DNA of 64,000 bases from Mycteria americana. Its lineage: Eukaryota; Chordata; Aves; Ciconiiformes; Ciconiidae. The first letter of the stretch is position 1, and each line of letters opens with the position of its first letter. The translations under genes were made by a program, and so were the position numbers. Positions 50,301-62,300 of this stretch are shown here, piece by piece. Location: the NCBI RefSeq assembly GCF_035582795.1, contig NC_134366.1, positions 560,501-624,500 on the forward strand, given 5' to 3'. The notes beneath the pieces are model-generated. The model saw nothing but the letters and a program-made list of their open reading frames with translations. It was not told where the DNA came from and made no database searches.

Positions 50301-53300
50301 CCCACGCAGTGGGGCACAGGACCCCCATCCCACCCGCGCAGTGGGGCAGGGACCCCCCCCACATCCCCCATGCAGTGGGCAGGGACCCCCTCCCACCCAC
50401 GCAGTGGAGCAGGGACCCCCCCACATCCCCCATGCAGTGGGGCAGGGACCCCCTCCCACCCACGCAGTGGGGCAGGGACCCCCCCATATCCCCCCATGCA
50501 GTGGGGCAGGGACCCCCTCCCACCCACGCAGTGGAGCAGGGACCCCCCCACATCCCCCCATGCAGTGGGGCAGGGACCCTCTCCCACCCACGCAGTGGGG
50601 CAGGGACCCCCCCACATCCCCCATGCAGTGGGGCAGGGACCCTCCCACATCCCCCCACACCCCCCCGCGCAGTGGGGCAGGGACCCCCTCCCACCCACGC
50701 AGTGGGGCAGGGACCCCCACACATCCCCCCATGCAGTGGGGCAGGGACCCCCCCACATCCCCCCACACCCCCCGCGCAGTGGGGCAGGGACCCCCCCCAC
50801 CCCCCCCATGCAGTGGGGCAGGGACCCCCCCCCACCCCCCCGCGCAGTGGGGCAGGGACCCCCTCCCACCCGCGCAGTGGGGCAGGTTGCAGGCCCGCTG
50901 CTGGACGCTCTCCCCGCCGCAGCCCCCGGCCCGGCCGCAGGAGCGGCTGCGGCTCTTGGTGGCCGGAGCCTCGGGGCGGGTGCAGGTCTTGGAGCAGGGG
51001 CTCCAGGGGGACCAGGGCCCGAAGCCCTCCTCTTCCTCGGCGCCTGGCCCGGGACGAAGGCTCCGCGTCGGCGGGGCCAGCCAGGGGCGCGACCCCCCGG
51101 TCCCGTCCCGTCCCGGAGCCCCCCCCCGGGATGGGGGGGGTCCCGAGGCGACGTCCCCCCACGCACGGCCCTTGCCCTTACCCGGGGTGGTGGGGCCGGG
51201 CTCCGGCGTGGTGGGGCCGGGCTCCGGCGTGGGGCTGGGCACCGCTGCGGGGGGGGAGCAAAGGCGGTGACGGCCCCGGACCCCCAGAGCCCCGCGGGAT
51301 CCCCCCGGCGGGATCTGGCCCCCGCTGGGCTGGGGCGGTGGGACCCACGGCCCCGTGGGGCAGAGGGGCTGGGACCCACGGCAGAGGGGCTGGGCATGGG
51401 GCTGGGACCCACGGCAGAGGGTGGTAACCCACGGCACGACACGGGGCTGGGGCTGGGACCCACTGCAGAGGGGCTGGGCATGGGGCTGGGACCCATGGCA
51501 TGACATGGGGATGGGGCTGGGACCCACGGCAGAGAGGATGGGGCTGAGGCTGGGACCCACGGCAGGGGGGACAGGGCTGGGGCTGGGACCCACGGCGGAG
51601 GGGACAGGGCTGGGGCTGGGACCCACGGCAGGGGGGACAGGGCTGGGGCTGGGACCCACGGCGGAGGGGACAGGGCTGGGGCTGGGACCCACGGCACGAC
51701 ATAGGGCTGGGGCCGGGACCCACAGCATGACACGGGGCTGGGGCTGTGACCCACGGCGGAGGGGATGGGGACGGGGCTGGGACCCATGGCAGAGAGGATG
51801 GGGCCGGGGCCGGGGCCCACAGCATGACATGGGGCTGGGGCTGGGACCCACGGCAGAGGGTGGTGACCCATGGCACGACATGGGGCTGTGGCCGGGACCC
51901 ACGGTGGACGGGCGGAGCATGGGGCTGGGACCCACGGCACGACATGGGGCTGTGGCCGGGACCCACGGTGGACGGGCGGAGCATGGGGCTGGGACCCACG
52001 GCACGACATGGGGCTGTGGCCGGGACCCACGGTGGACGGGCGGAGCATGGGGCTGGGACCCACGGCACGACATGGGGCTGGGGCTGGGACCCACGGTGGA
52101 CGGGCGGAGCATGGGGCTGGGACCCACGGCACGACACGGGGCTGGGGCTCTGACCCACGGCGGAGGGGGGGCGGGGCGGGGCGGGACCCACCGGGGCAGG
52201 GGGGGCTCCGGCAGCGCTGGGTCTCGGCGCGGGGCCCGGCGCAGTCGCGGCCGCCGTGGGCGGGCGCGGGGCTGGTGCAGCTCCGCCAGCGGCTCCGCAG
52301 CCCCGGGCCCCCGCAGGCGGGCGAGCAGCGGCTCCAGGGGCCCCAGGGCCCGAAGGCCCCGTCCCGCCGGCAGCCCGGCCCCCAGCAGCGCAGCCGGCCG
52401 TGCAGGCAGGTGCTGGGGAGGGGCAGGGGTGATGGGGGAGGGCGGGGGGCATGGGGAGGGGCGGGGGGGGACGGGTGCTGGGGAGGGGCGGGGGGGGATG
52501 GGGGAGGGGAGTGGGGTGCTGGGGAGGGGCAGGGGGGATGGATGGGGGAGGGCAGGGGAGATGGGGAAGGGCAGCAAAGAGCACAGTGCTGGGGAAGGGC
52601 AGCAGGGTGACGGGTGATGGGGAGGGGCAGGGGGTGATGGGGGAGGGCGAGGGGGCATGGGGAGGGGCGGGGGGGGACGGGTGCTGGGGAGGGGCAGGGG
52701 TGATGGGGGAGGGGAGTGGGGTGCTGGGTGCTGGGGAGGGGCAGGGGGGATGGATGGGGGAGGGCAGGGGGGGATGGGGAAGGGCAGCAGGGTGACGGGT
52801 GATGGGGAGGGGCAGGGGGTGATGGGGGAGGGCGGGGGGGGATGGGGAGGGGAGGGCAGTGGGGTGCTGGGTGCTGGGGAGGGCAGGGGGGGTGGATAGG
52901 GGGGGATGGGTGGTGGGTGATGGGGAAGGGCAGGGGGTGATGGGGAAGGGCAGCAGGGTGACGGGTGATGGGGAAGGGCAGCAGGATGGTGGGGAAGGGG
53001 AGGGGGTGTCAGGCTGTGGGGAGGGGCAGCAGAGCGATGGGTGCTGGGTGGGGGGGGCGAGGGCGGGGGGCGCTCACCAGTTGGCGCAGGGGGTGCGGAC
53101 GGTGGTGCCGGGGGGCAGCTCCTGGCCGGGGGCCAGGGGGGGCCCCGGGGTGCCCGGGCCGGGGGGGGAGGGGCCGTCCTGCAGCTCCCGCAGCAGCTCC
53201 GCCGTCAGCACGCACGGGCAGGCCTGCGCCGCACCCGCCTCGCACCCACGGCCCGGGGGCACCCACGGCCCCGGGACCCCCCACGGCCCCAAGGAGCACC

Positions 53301-56300
53301 CACCCCCCGGGGAGCACCCACTGCCTTGGGACCCCCCACGGCCCCAAGGAGCACCCATCGCCCCAAGGAGCACCCATGGCCCCGGGAGCACCCACGGCCC
53401 CGGGACCCCCCACGGCCCCAAGGACCCCCCACGGCGCCAGGGGCACCCACGACCCCAGAGAGCACCCACGGCCCCGGGAGCACCCACCGCCTTGGGACCC
53501 CCCATCACCCCAAGGAGCACCCACGGCCCTGGGGACCCCCCACCGCCCCGGGGAGCACCCAAGGACCTGGCTGGGGAGCACCCACCCCCCCGGGGAGCAC
53601 CCACGGCCCCGGGGGCCCCGTGCGGGGGGGGGGGCAGCGCGGGGGTCGCCCCATGGTGAGGCGCGGCTGGGGGCGTGGCGGGGGGGCGGGCCCGGGGGCG
53701 TGGCGGAGCGCGGGGGGGGGGCGTGTCCGGGGGCGGGGCGGGGGGCGTGGGCGTGTCCGGGGGCGGGGCTCACCGCCAGGCAGGCGGTGCCGTGCAGCAG
53801 GGTCCCTGGCGCGCAGGCGCAGCCCTCGACGCAGGCCCCCGGGACGCAGCCCACGCGCCCGGAGAGGTGGGCGCAGCTGTGGGGGCAGGCCCCGCCCCCC
53901 CGGCACTCGCGGTACAGCCGGCCCGGCGGGCAGCCGGCGCCTGCGCAGTGCGGTCAGCGCCGGGGGCGGGGCTCGGGGGCGGGGCCGGGGCTAAGGGGTA
54001 GGGCTGGGGGCGGGGCTGTGGGGCAGGGCTAAGGGATGATAGGGCCGGGGGCGGGGCTAAGGGATACGGCTGTGGGGCAGGGCTGTGGGGCGGGGCTATG
54101 GGGCAGGGCTGGGGTGCATGGTTAAGGGGTAGGGCTGTGGGGCAGGGCTGTAGGGCACGGCTAAGGGTTAGGGCCATGGGGCAGGGCCGTGGGGCAGGGC
54201 TGGGGTGAATGGCTAAGGGATAGGGCCATGGGGCAGGGCCGTGGGGCAGGGCCGTGGTGCATGGCTAAGGATAGGGCCTTGGGGCAGGGCTATGGGGCAG
54301 GGCTATGGGGCACGGCTAAGGGATAGGGCCGTGGGGCGGGGCCGTGAGGCAGGGCCGTGGACAGGGCTGGGGTGCATGGCTAAGGGATAGGGCCATGGGG
54401 CAGGGCCTTGGGGCGGGGCTATGGGGCAGGGCTATGGGGCACGGCTAAGGGATAGGGCCATGGGGCAGGGCCTTGGGGCGGGGCTATGGGGCAGGGCTAT
54501 GGGGCACGGCTAAGGGATAGGGCCGTGGGGCGGGGCCGTGGGGCGGGGCCGTGGGGCGGGGCGGGGCCGTACTCACCGCGGCAGACCTGGCTGTTGCAGA
54601 CCTGGCTCTGCAGGCCCGGCCCGGGGCACGGGGGCCGGTGGCACTGCCGCCGCCGCAGCCGCTCGCCCCCGCCGCAGGACACGCTGCAGGGCCCCCACGG
54701 CGACCACGCGCCCCACGGCGACCACGCGCCCCGCGGCGCCTCTGCGGACGCGGGAGGGAGGGAGGGAGGGAGGGCGGGGTGGCGCGGGCGGCCTCGCCGG
54801 TGCCGGTGCCGGTGCCGGTGCCGGGGGCTTTGGCCGGCGCCGGCGCCCTGCCGGGACCCCCCGCCCCACCCGGCCCCGGCGCCTCCGCGCCCGGGCGGTA
54901 CCTGGGCAGGGCTCCGTGCCGCACACCATCGCCCCGGCCGCGCAGGTGCTGCGGGGGAGAGGGGGGGGGGGGGTGGTCAGCGGGGACGGGACCCACGCAC
55001 GCGGCACCGGTGGGACCCCCGGGCCCGGCCGCCGCCGCCGCCGCCGCGTCCGCACCAGTTGTTGCAGGCGTCGAGCGCGGCCGTGTCGCCGGGCCGGTAG
55101 AGGCGGCCGCGGTGGTAGCAGGGGCAGCGGCCGGGCGGCACGCAGCTCCGGTTCTGCAGCAGCAGCCCGGGCGGGCAGGCGCAGCCGTCGCGGCAGAGCG
55201 CGGCGCACTCCACGCCCGCGGCCCGGTCCAGGCAGAGCCGCGGGCAGGGCCCCCCGCCGCGCCGGCACTCCTCCGCCGTCCGGTACACCGTGTCCCCCGG
55301 GCACCGCGCTGCGAGGAAGAGCGGGCGGCGGCGCTGGGCATCGCCCGCCGCCGGCACCGCCGGGCACCGCCCGCCGCCGCCGCCGCCGGCACCGCCGGGC
55401 ACCCACCGTGGCAGGGCTGGGTGTTGCAGTCCCGCGTCTGGACGCGGGGCCCGGCGCAGTCCGGTTGCCCGAGAGCCGGCGGGGCGCAGGCCCGGCGCCG
55501 CCTCTGCTCGCCGGAGCCGCAGGGAGCGGAGCACTCGGTCCAGGCCGTCCAGGTGCCCCAGCCGCTGCCGGGCTCTGCCGGGACAGACGGACGCACGGCG
55601 CTCGCGGGGGCGGTCGCCGGGCCGGCCCCGGCCCCGGTCGCCGGTGGCCCCGGTCGCCGGTGCCGCCGCGGGGCTCGGCGGGTGCCTACCGGTGCCGCAG
55701 GGCTCGTGGCACGCCCGCGCCTCCCGGGCCTCCCCGGCGCAGGGGGCTCCGCCGGCCGCTGCCGCGGGGTTGGAGGGCGACCTGCGGGACGGTGCCGCGT
55801 GTCCGCCCCGTCCGTGGGGCAGCGCCGGCGCCGCGGGGCAGGGCCGCCGCCCGCCCCCCGCTCGGCCCCGCACCTGAACCTCTCCTGCGTCCCCGCGCCG
55901 CAGCCGCCGTCGCACCGGGTCCAGGGCGACCAGGCGACCAGCCGCAGGCCACGGCGCAGGCCACGTCCTCGCACGTCACCGTCCCGTTCTGGCACGCGCT
56001 GGCGAGGGGCGCCGGGGCTCAGCCGTGGGGACGGGCGGGGGGCACCCCCCCACCCCCCCAACACCCCCCCCCAACACCACCCCGGGGGGGCCCCGGCGAG
56101 CCCGGCCCGCAGGCAGCGGCGGGGTCGCGGCGGCGGCACTCACCACCGCCGGCAGCCCTGCCGGAAGACCTCGCCGGGCAGCCGGGGCCGCCGGGGCAGG
56201 TGGCACCGGCACTGGCTGGCGTTGACGCAGCCGCCGTCCTGCAGGTACAGCCCCGGCGGGCACCGGCAGCCTGCCCGGCAGCGCGCCCTCAGCGCCGGCA

Positions 56301-59300
56301 CCGCGGCACCCGCGTCCCCCCGCGTCCCCCCGCGTCCCCCCGTGTCCCCCCGTGTCCCCCCGCGTCCCCCCGTCCCCCCCGTCCCCCCGCATCCCCCGCG
56401 TCCCCCCGCGTCCCCCCACGTCCCCCGCGTCCCCCCGCGTCCCCCCACGTCCCCCGCGTCCCCCCCCCGTGTCCCCCGCGTCCCCCCGTGTCCCCCCGCG
56501 TCCCCCGCGTCCCCCCCCCCGTGTCCCCCGCGTCCCCCCGCGTCCCCCGCATCCCCTGCGTCCCCCGCGTCCCCCCACGTCCCCCGCGTCCCCCCGCGTC
56601 CCCTGCATCCCCCCGCATCCCCCCGTGTCCCCCGTGTCCCCCGCGTCCCCCCCCGTGTCCCCCCGTCCCCCGCACTCACCCTCCTGGCAGGCGCCGGGGC
56701 AGGCGCTTTCGGTGCTCAGGTCCTGGCAGGTTGGGGGGCAGGGGGGCACCCCCCGCCCCTCGCAGTCCCCCACAAGCTCCATCTGGGGGCCGCAGGCTGG
56801 GGGGGGCGGGGGGGGGGGGGGGATGCTCAGGGTGGGGGGGTCCCCCCGTCGCCCCCGCGCCTGCCCCCCAGCGCCGCCCCCGGCCCCGCGCGCGGGGTCC
56901 CCGTCCCCCCCGTACCTGGGGGGTCCCCGCAGGGCCGCAGGCCGCAGGGCTGGCTCTGGAGGGGGGCCCCCCGGCACGGCTGCCCCCCGTTCTTGGGGGG
57001 GGGGTCGCTGCAGCTCCGCGCCCGGCTCCGCACCCCCCCCCCGCACTCGGCGTCGCAGGGGGACCAGGACCCCCAGGGCGCCCACCCGCCGGGCACTGGG
57101 GGAGGGCGGGGGGGGGCAGCGGGGGGGCGCGGGGACCCCCTGGCCCCCCAGCCGCCCCGCTGCTCCGCCGCGGGAGCCTCGGCCCCCCCCACCCGCCCCC
57201 CCCAGCCTGGGCACGGCCCCTCCGGACCCCCACCACTGGGGACCCCCCGGCCGGCCGGGGGATGGCGGTGGTCCCGGCAGGGGTGGGGGTCCCGGCCCGT
57301 GACGGGGGTCCCGGCCCTTGGGGTCCCAGCCCAAGTTGGGGGTCCCAGCTCATGTTAGGGGGCCCAACCCATGATGGGGGTCCCGGCCCTGGGGGTCCCA
57401 GCTCCTGTTGGGGGTCCCGGCCCTGGGGGTCCCAGCGCAAGTTGGGGGTCCCAGCCCTTGGGGTCCCAGCCCATATTGGGAGGCCCAACCCATGTTGGGG
57501 GTCCCGGCCCTGGGGGTCCCAGCCCTTATTGGGGGTCCCAACCCGTGATGGGGGTCCCAGCCCATGTTGGGGGTCCCGGCCCTTGGGGGTCCCAGCCCTG
57601 AGGGTCCCAGCCCATGTTGGGGGTCCCAGCCCTTGGGGTCCTGGCCCTGGGGGTCCCGGCCCATGTTGGGGGTCCCAGCCCAACTTGGGGGTCCCAGCCC
57701 TTGGGGTCCCAGCCCGTGATGGGGGTCCCAGCCCTTGGGGTCCCGGCTCTGGGGGTCCCAGCCCATATTGGGGGTCCCAACCCATGATAGGGGTCCTGGC
57801 CCTTGGGGGTCCCAACCCTTGATGGGGGTCCTAACCCTTGGGGTCCCAGCCCATGTTGGGGGTCCCAGCCCTTGGGGTCCCAGCCCTGGGGGTCCCAGCC
57901 CGTGATGGGGGTCCCAGCCCTTGGGGTCCCGGCTCTGGGGGTCCCGGCCTATGTTGGGGGTCCTGGCCCTGGGGGTCCTGGCCCTTGGGGTCCCAGCCCA
58001 TGTTGGGGGTCCCGGCACTTGGGGGTCCCAGCCCTGGGGGTCCCAGCCCGTGATGGGGGTCCCAGCCCATGTTGGGGGTCCCGGCCCTTGGGGGTCCCAG
58101 CCTTTGGGGTCCCTTCCCTGGGGGTCCCGGGTACCTGGGCAGGCCCGCAGGAAGCAGGCGCGGGTGTCGAGGCGGGGGCGGGCGCAGCCCCCCCCGGCCA
58201 GGGCCCCCCGCAGCAGGGCCCGCCGCCGCAGGGCGACCCCCAGCCCGCAGGAGCGGCCGCAGGGCCCCCAGCCCCCCCAGGGGGCCAGGACGCAGTCGGC
58301 TGGGGGGGCGGGGGTCAGGGCTGCCCGGGCCCACGCGCGGGGGTCCCGGCCCCACGGCGCCCTTGCTGGGGGGCCCGGGGATCCCCTGGGGCTGCCGGGG
58401 CCTCTGCTCGCCCCTCCCCAAACCGGCTCCTGTTCCCCCCCCGGTGCCCCCCAGCCCCGGAGCCCCTGAGCCCCAGAGCCCCCCGGCCCGGGACCCCCAA
58501 CCTCAGAGCCCCCCCAGCCCCGGAGCCCCCCCAGCCCCGGAGCCCCCCAGCCTTAGATCCTCAGCCCCGGAGCCCCCCAACCCCAGAGCCCCCCAGACTC
58601 AGCACCCCTGAGCCCCGGTGCCCCCCAGCCCTGGAGCCCCCCAGCCTTGGACCCCCAGCCCCGAAGCCCCCTGGCCCTGGAGCCCCCAGCCCCGGAGCCC
58701 CCCAGCCTGGGACCCCCAACCCCGGAGCCCCCCAACCCCGGAGCCCCCCGGCCCCCCAGGGCACAAGCGGTCGGATGCCGCAGGGTCGGGGGGCCCGGAG
58801 CTGGCCAGGGCCAGGACACCCCGGGATGGGGGGTCCCCGTGTGCCCGTCCCCGTGTCCCCGTGCCCCCCCCCCCCCGTCCCGTCCCGTCCCGTCCCCCCC
58901 CCCGCCCCGTCCCGCAGCCGCTCTCGTGGGCGCCGTGGGGGCAGCGGGGGCGGGGGTCGCAGCGCTGCTCGGGGCCGGGCCCCCCCCGCTGCCGCAGGGG
59001 AACTGGGGGGGGCGGGGGGGCCCGGGCAGGGCAGGGCAGGGCAGCCCCGCGCGGGGCCACCGGTCCCCCGGGCTGGGCAACCGGGGCAGGGCTGGGCCGG
59101 GGGAGGGGGCCACGGGGGCACGCGTGGGGCTGAGCGCGGCACCGGCCCGCGGCACCCCGAAACCCACCGCGCCCCGAAACCCACGGCACCCAGCCCCACG
59201 GCACCCCAAAACCCACAGCACCCGCTCCATAGCACCCCGAAACCCACGGCACCCCTAAACCCACGGCACCCCCAGCCCCACAGCACCCCTAGCCCCACTG

Positions 59301-62300
59301 CACCCTGAAACCCACCGCACCCCGAAACCCACGGCACCCCAGCCCCACGGCACCCCAGCCCCACGGCAGCCAGCGGGGTGCTGCCCCCCCTTTGCCCCAG
59401 GGACCCCCCCCAGCCCCGAGCCCCCCCGCTGCCCCCCAGCTCCTGCCCCCCACTCGGCCCCACGGCGGGTACCTGGGGGGGTGGGCTCGGCGCCTGCGGG
59501 GAGCAGCCGGGTGCCCGTCCCGGGGGGCGCCTGCGCCGGCACAGACGGGGTCTGTCACCCACCGCCCCCCCCGGCCCCCCCCCCCCCGCCCCCCGGCCCC
59601 GCACCCCCAGGGCTCACCGCGGCCGGCGGCGCCGATGGCGGCTGGGTGGTCGGGGACGCCAGGATGCCGGCTGCCGCGGGGGCCGTGGGGCTGGAAGAAG
59701 CAGAGCCGCCGTTCGGGGTCACCCACCCCGACACCCCCGGCTCCCGTGGGACCCCCACCCTCCCGCCACCGGTACCTGCCGCTGCCGGGGGGCTCGCAGC
59801 CGGCCTCGTCGGCGCTGCCGGGGCAGTCGGCGACGCCGTCGCACCGCCGGGACGCCGGGAGGCAGCCGCCGGAGCCCGGGCAGGCGAAGCGGGACGGGGG
59901 GCACGGCCCTGGCGCCGTGGGGGTCACCGGGGGGGCCAGGCCTGCGCGGGGCGGGCAGCGTCACCGTGGCGGGCAGCTTCCCCACGGCGTCGGACCCGTG
60001 GCGGTGCCGGACACCCGCCGCGGCACCCGTCCCGCTCACCGCAGCTCAGCTCGTCGGAGAGGTCCCCGCAGTCGTCGACGCCGTCGCACCGGGCGCCGCG
60101 GGGGCCCCCGGGGACGCAGCCCCCGTTCCCGCAGCGGAACTCCCCCGCGCCGCAGGGGCGCTGGCTCGGCGTCGCCGGCGTCGTCACCGTCACCACCGGC
60201 TCCGTCGCCGTCACGGCCCCGAGCCGGGCAGGGGGCACTTTGGGGAGAGGGCAGCGGTGGGCGGGGGAAGGGCTCCGCGGCGGGGGGGGCGCAGGGGGTC
60301 CCGGCCCCCCCCGCCCCCCCCGTACCCGGGGGGCAGCCCAGCAGCTCGGCGCGCAGGACGATGCGGTTGTGGAAGTCCTGGGGGAGGATGCGGACGTGCC
60401 GCGCCTGCACCATGCGTCCCAGCAGCCGCACGGCCGGCGTGCCGGCGTCCCAGTTACCCTGGAAGAGCTGGGGGGGACGGGGTGGGGGCACGGGGACGGG
60501 CAGAGGGCCGCATGAGCGCCCGGTGCTGGCCCCCCGACGCCCGCCCGCGGTTGCGGCCCGGCGCGGGCGGCACCTTGGCCTTGTGCCAGGCGCCGGCGGT
60601 GACCTCGCGGTAGGTGTGCCAGCGCGTGCCGTCGGCGCTGAACTGGAGCAGGAAGGCGGTGACGAAGGCGTCGGAGGAGCCGGCTCCCTGCACCACCGCC
60701 CCTGCCGGGGGACAGCACCGGGGTCGGCACCGCCGCCGGCGGCACCTGGAGCGCCCACGGGTGACGGGCACCCACCGGTGACGTTGGTGGGCTCCAGCAG
60801 GTCCAGCTGCAGGAAGGGGGGGTCGGAGAGCAGCGCCGGGTACGCCTCGTCCGGGGGGGCCCAGCCGCGCAGCTCCTGCCCGGGGCGGCCGGCGCGCAGG
60901 CGGGCGGCGCGGGCCGGGGTCCCCGCCTGCTCCGAGGAGGCGGCGAAGCTGCTGTCCGGCAGGGAGGCGATGCCCAGCGGGCGGTAGCAGGGGTCTGCCG
61001 GGACAGGGGGCGCGGGGTCACTGCCCCGGTCCCCGGCTGCCGGCACCCGCGGCCGGCAGCCCCGCGGCGAGGTGGGGGGGGGTCTCGCTCACCGCCGAGG
61101 GCGGGCAGCGGGAAGGTGAGGAGGGGGCTGCCGGGGGGCTCTGCCGGCGCGGCGGAGGGGGGCTCCGTGGTCAGCGTGGGGGGGACGGCCGTCCCGTTGT
61201 CGCCTGCAGCGGGGACAGCCACGGCGCAGCCGGTGCCGGGGCGCCGCCGGGAGGGGACCCCCCACCCCCACCGCCCCGGCACCCGCTCCCCCCGACTCAC
61301 TTGCCGGGGCGCAGTAGCAGCAGGCGTCGCCGCGGCCCTCCACCAGCACCTGGCCCTGCGGGGGGGTCACCGTCACCGACACCGGCACCGGCACCGGCAC
61401 CGGCACCGGCAGGGAGGGGTCCCCTCGTCCCCCCCGGGCGATGCCCCGGCACCCCCAGCCCTCACCTGGGGGCAGCCGGCGGCGCGGTGGGGACAGTAGG
61501 CCGAGCACCGGACAGCCAGGCTGGGCAGGCACTGGCAGACGCGGCAGGGCCCCCCGCGCCAGCGCTCCCCCGGGGCACGCCGCCGGCCCTGCTGCTGGCA
61601 CTGCCGGCACGGCGCCGTCTGGCACCTGCGGGAGAGGGGAGGTCGGCGCGGAGCCCGCCCGCCCGCCCGCCACCGCCCCCCGCGCCCGCCGCCTCACCTG
61701 CGGGCCTTGCGGTAGATGCCGCGGCAGCGCCGGCCGCCGCCGCGCTGGCTGGGGTTGGTGGGGCTGCGGAAGGACCACTGGACGCTCTGGGCGCCGCAGG
61801 GCCCCGGGCACTCGCCCCACGCCGACCACGCCGACCAGCCGCAGTGCACTGCCGGCACGGGGGGCGCCGGGTCAGCGGGGGTCCCGGCGGCCCCTGCCCA
61901 CCGTCGCGGTGCCGCCGCGTGCCGGGACCCACCGGTGCAGTCGGGGTTTTGGCGGCAGCGCCGCAGTTGCCCGTCCAGGCAGGTGCAGAGGCGGCAGTTC
62001 ACCTTCACCGGCTGCCCCGGCCGGTACCGCAGCCCCCCGGCCTGGCAGGGGCACTCCCGTGGCCGCACGCACCGGCCGCTGCCGGCATCCAGCACCAGCC
62101 CCGCCGCGCACCAGCACCCTGCCGGGCGAGCGGGCGGGTGGGCGTTGGGCGAGCGGGCGGGCGGGCGCGCCGCAGCCGGCCCCTCGCCCACGCCAAGGCG
62201 GGGGGGCCCCCCAGGATCCCCGCGGCCCCCCCCGTTGCCCCCCGCCTCACCTGGGCTGCAGGGCCGGTCCTGCCGGCAGTCGGTGCCGGCGGCGAGGTCG

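Noticed and set aside
43735-59375. Tandem direct repeats that could be read as CRISPR-like arrays
   Set aside because: Units are contiguous, without unique spacers, in a vertebrate gene; they are minisatellites.
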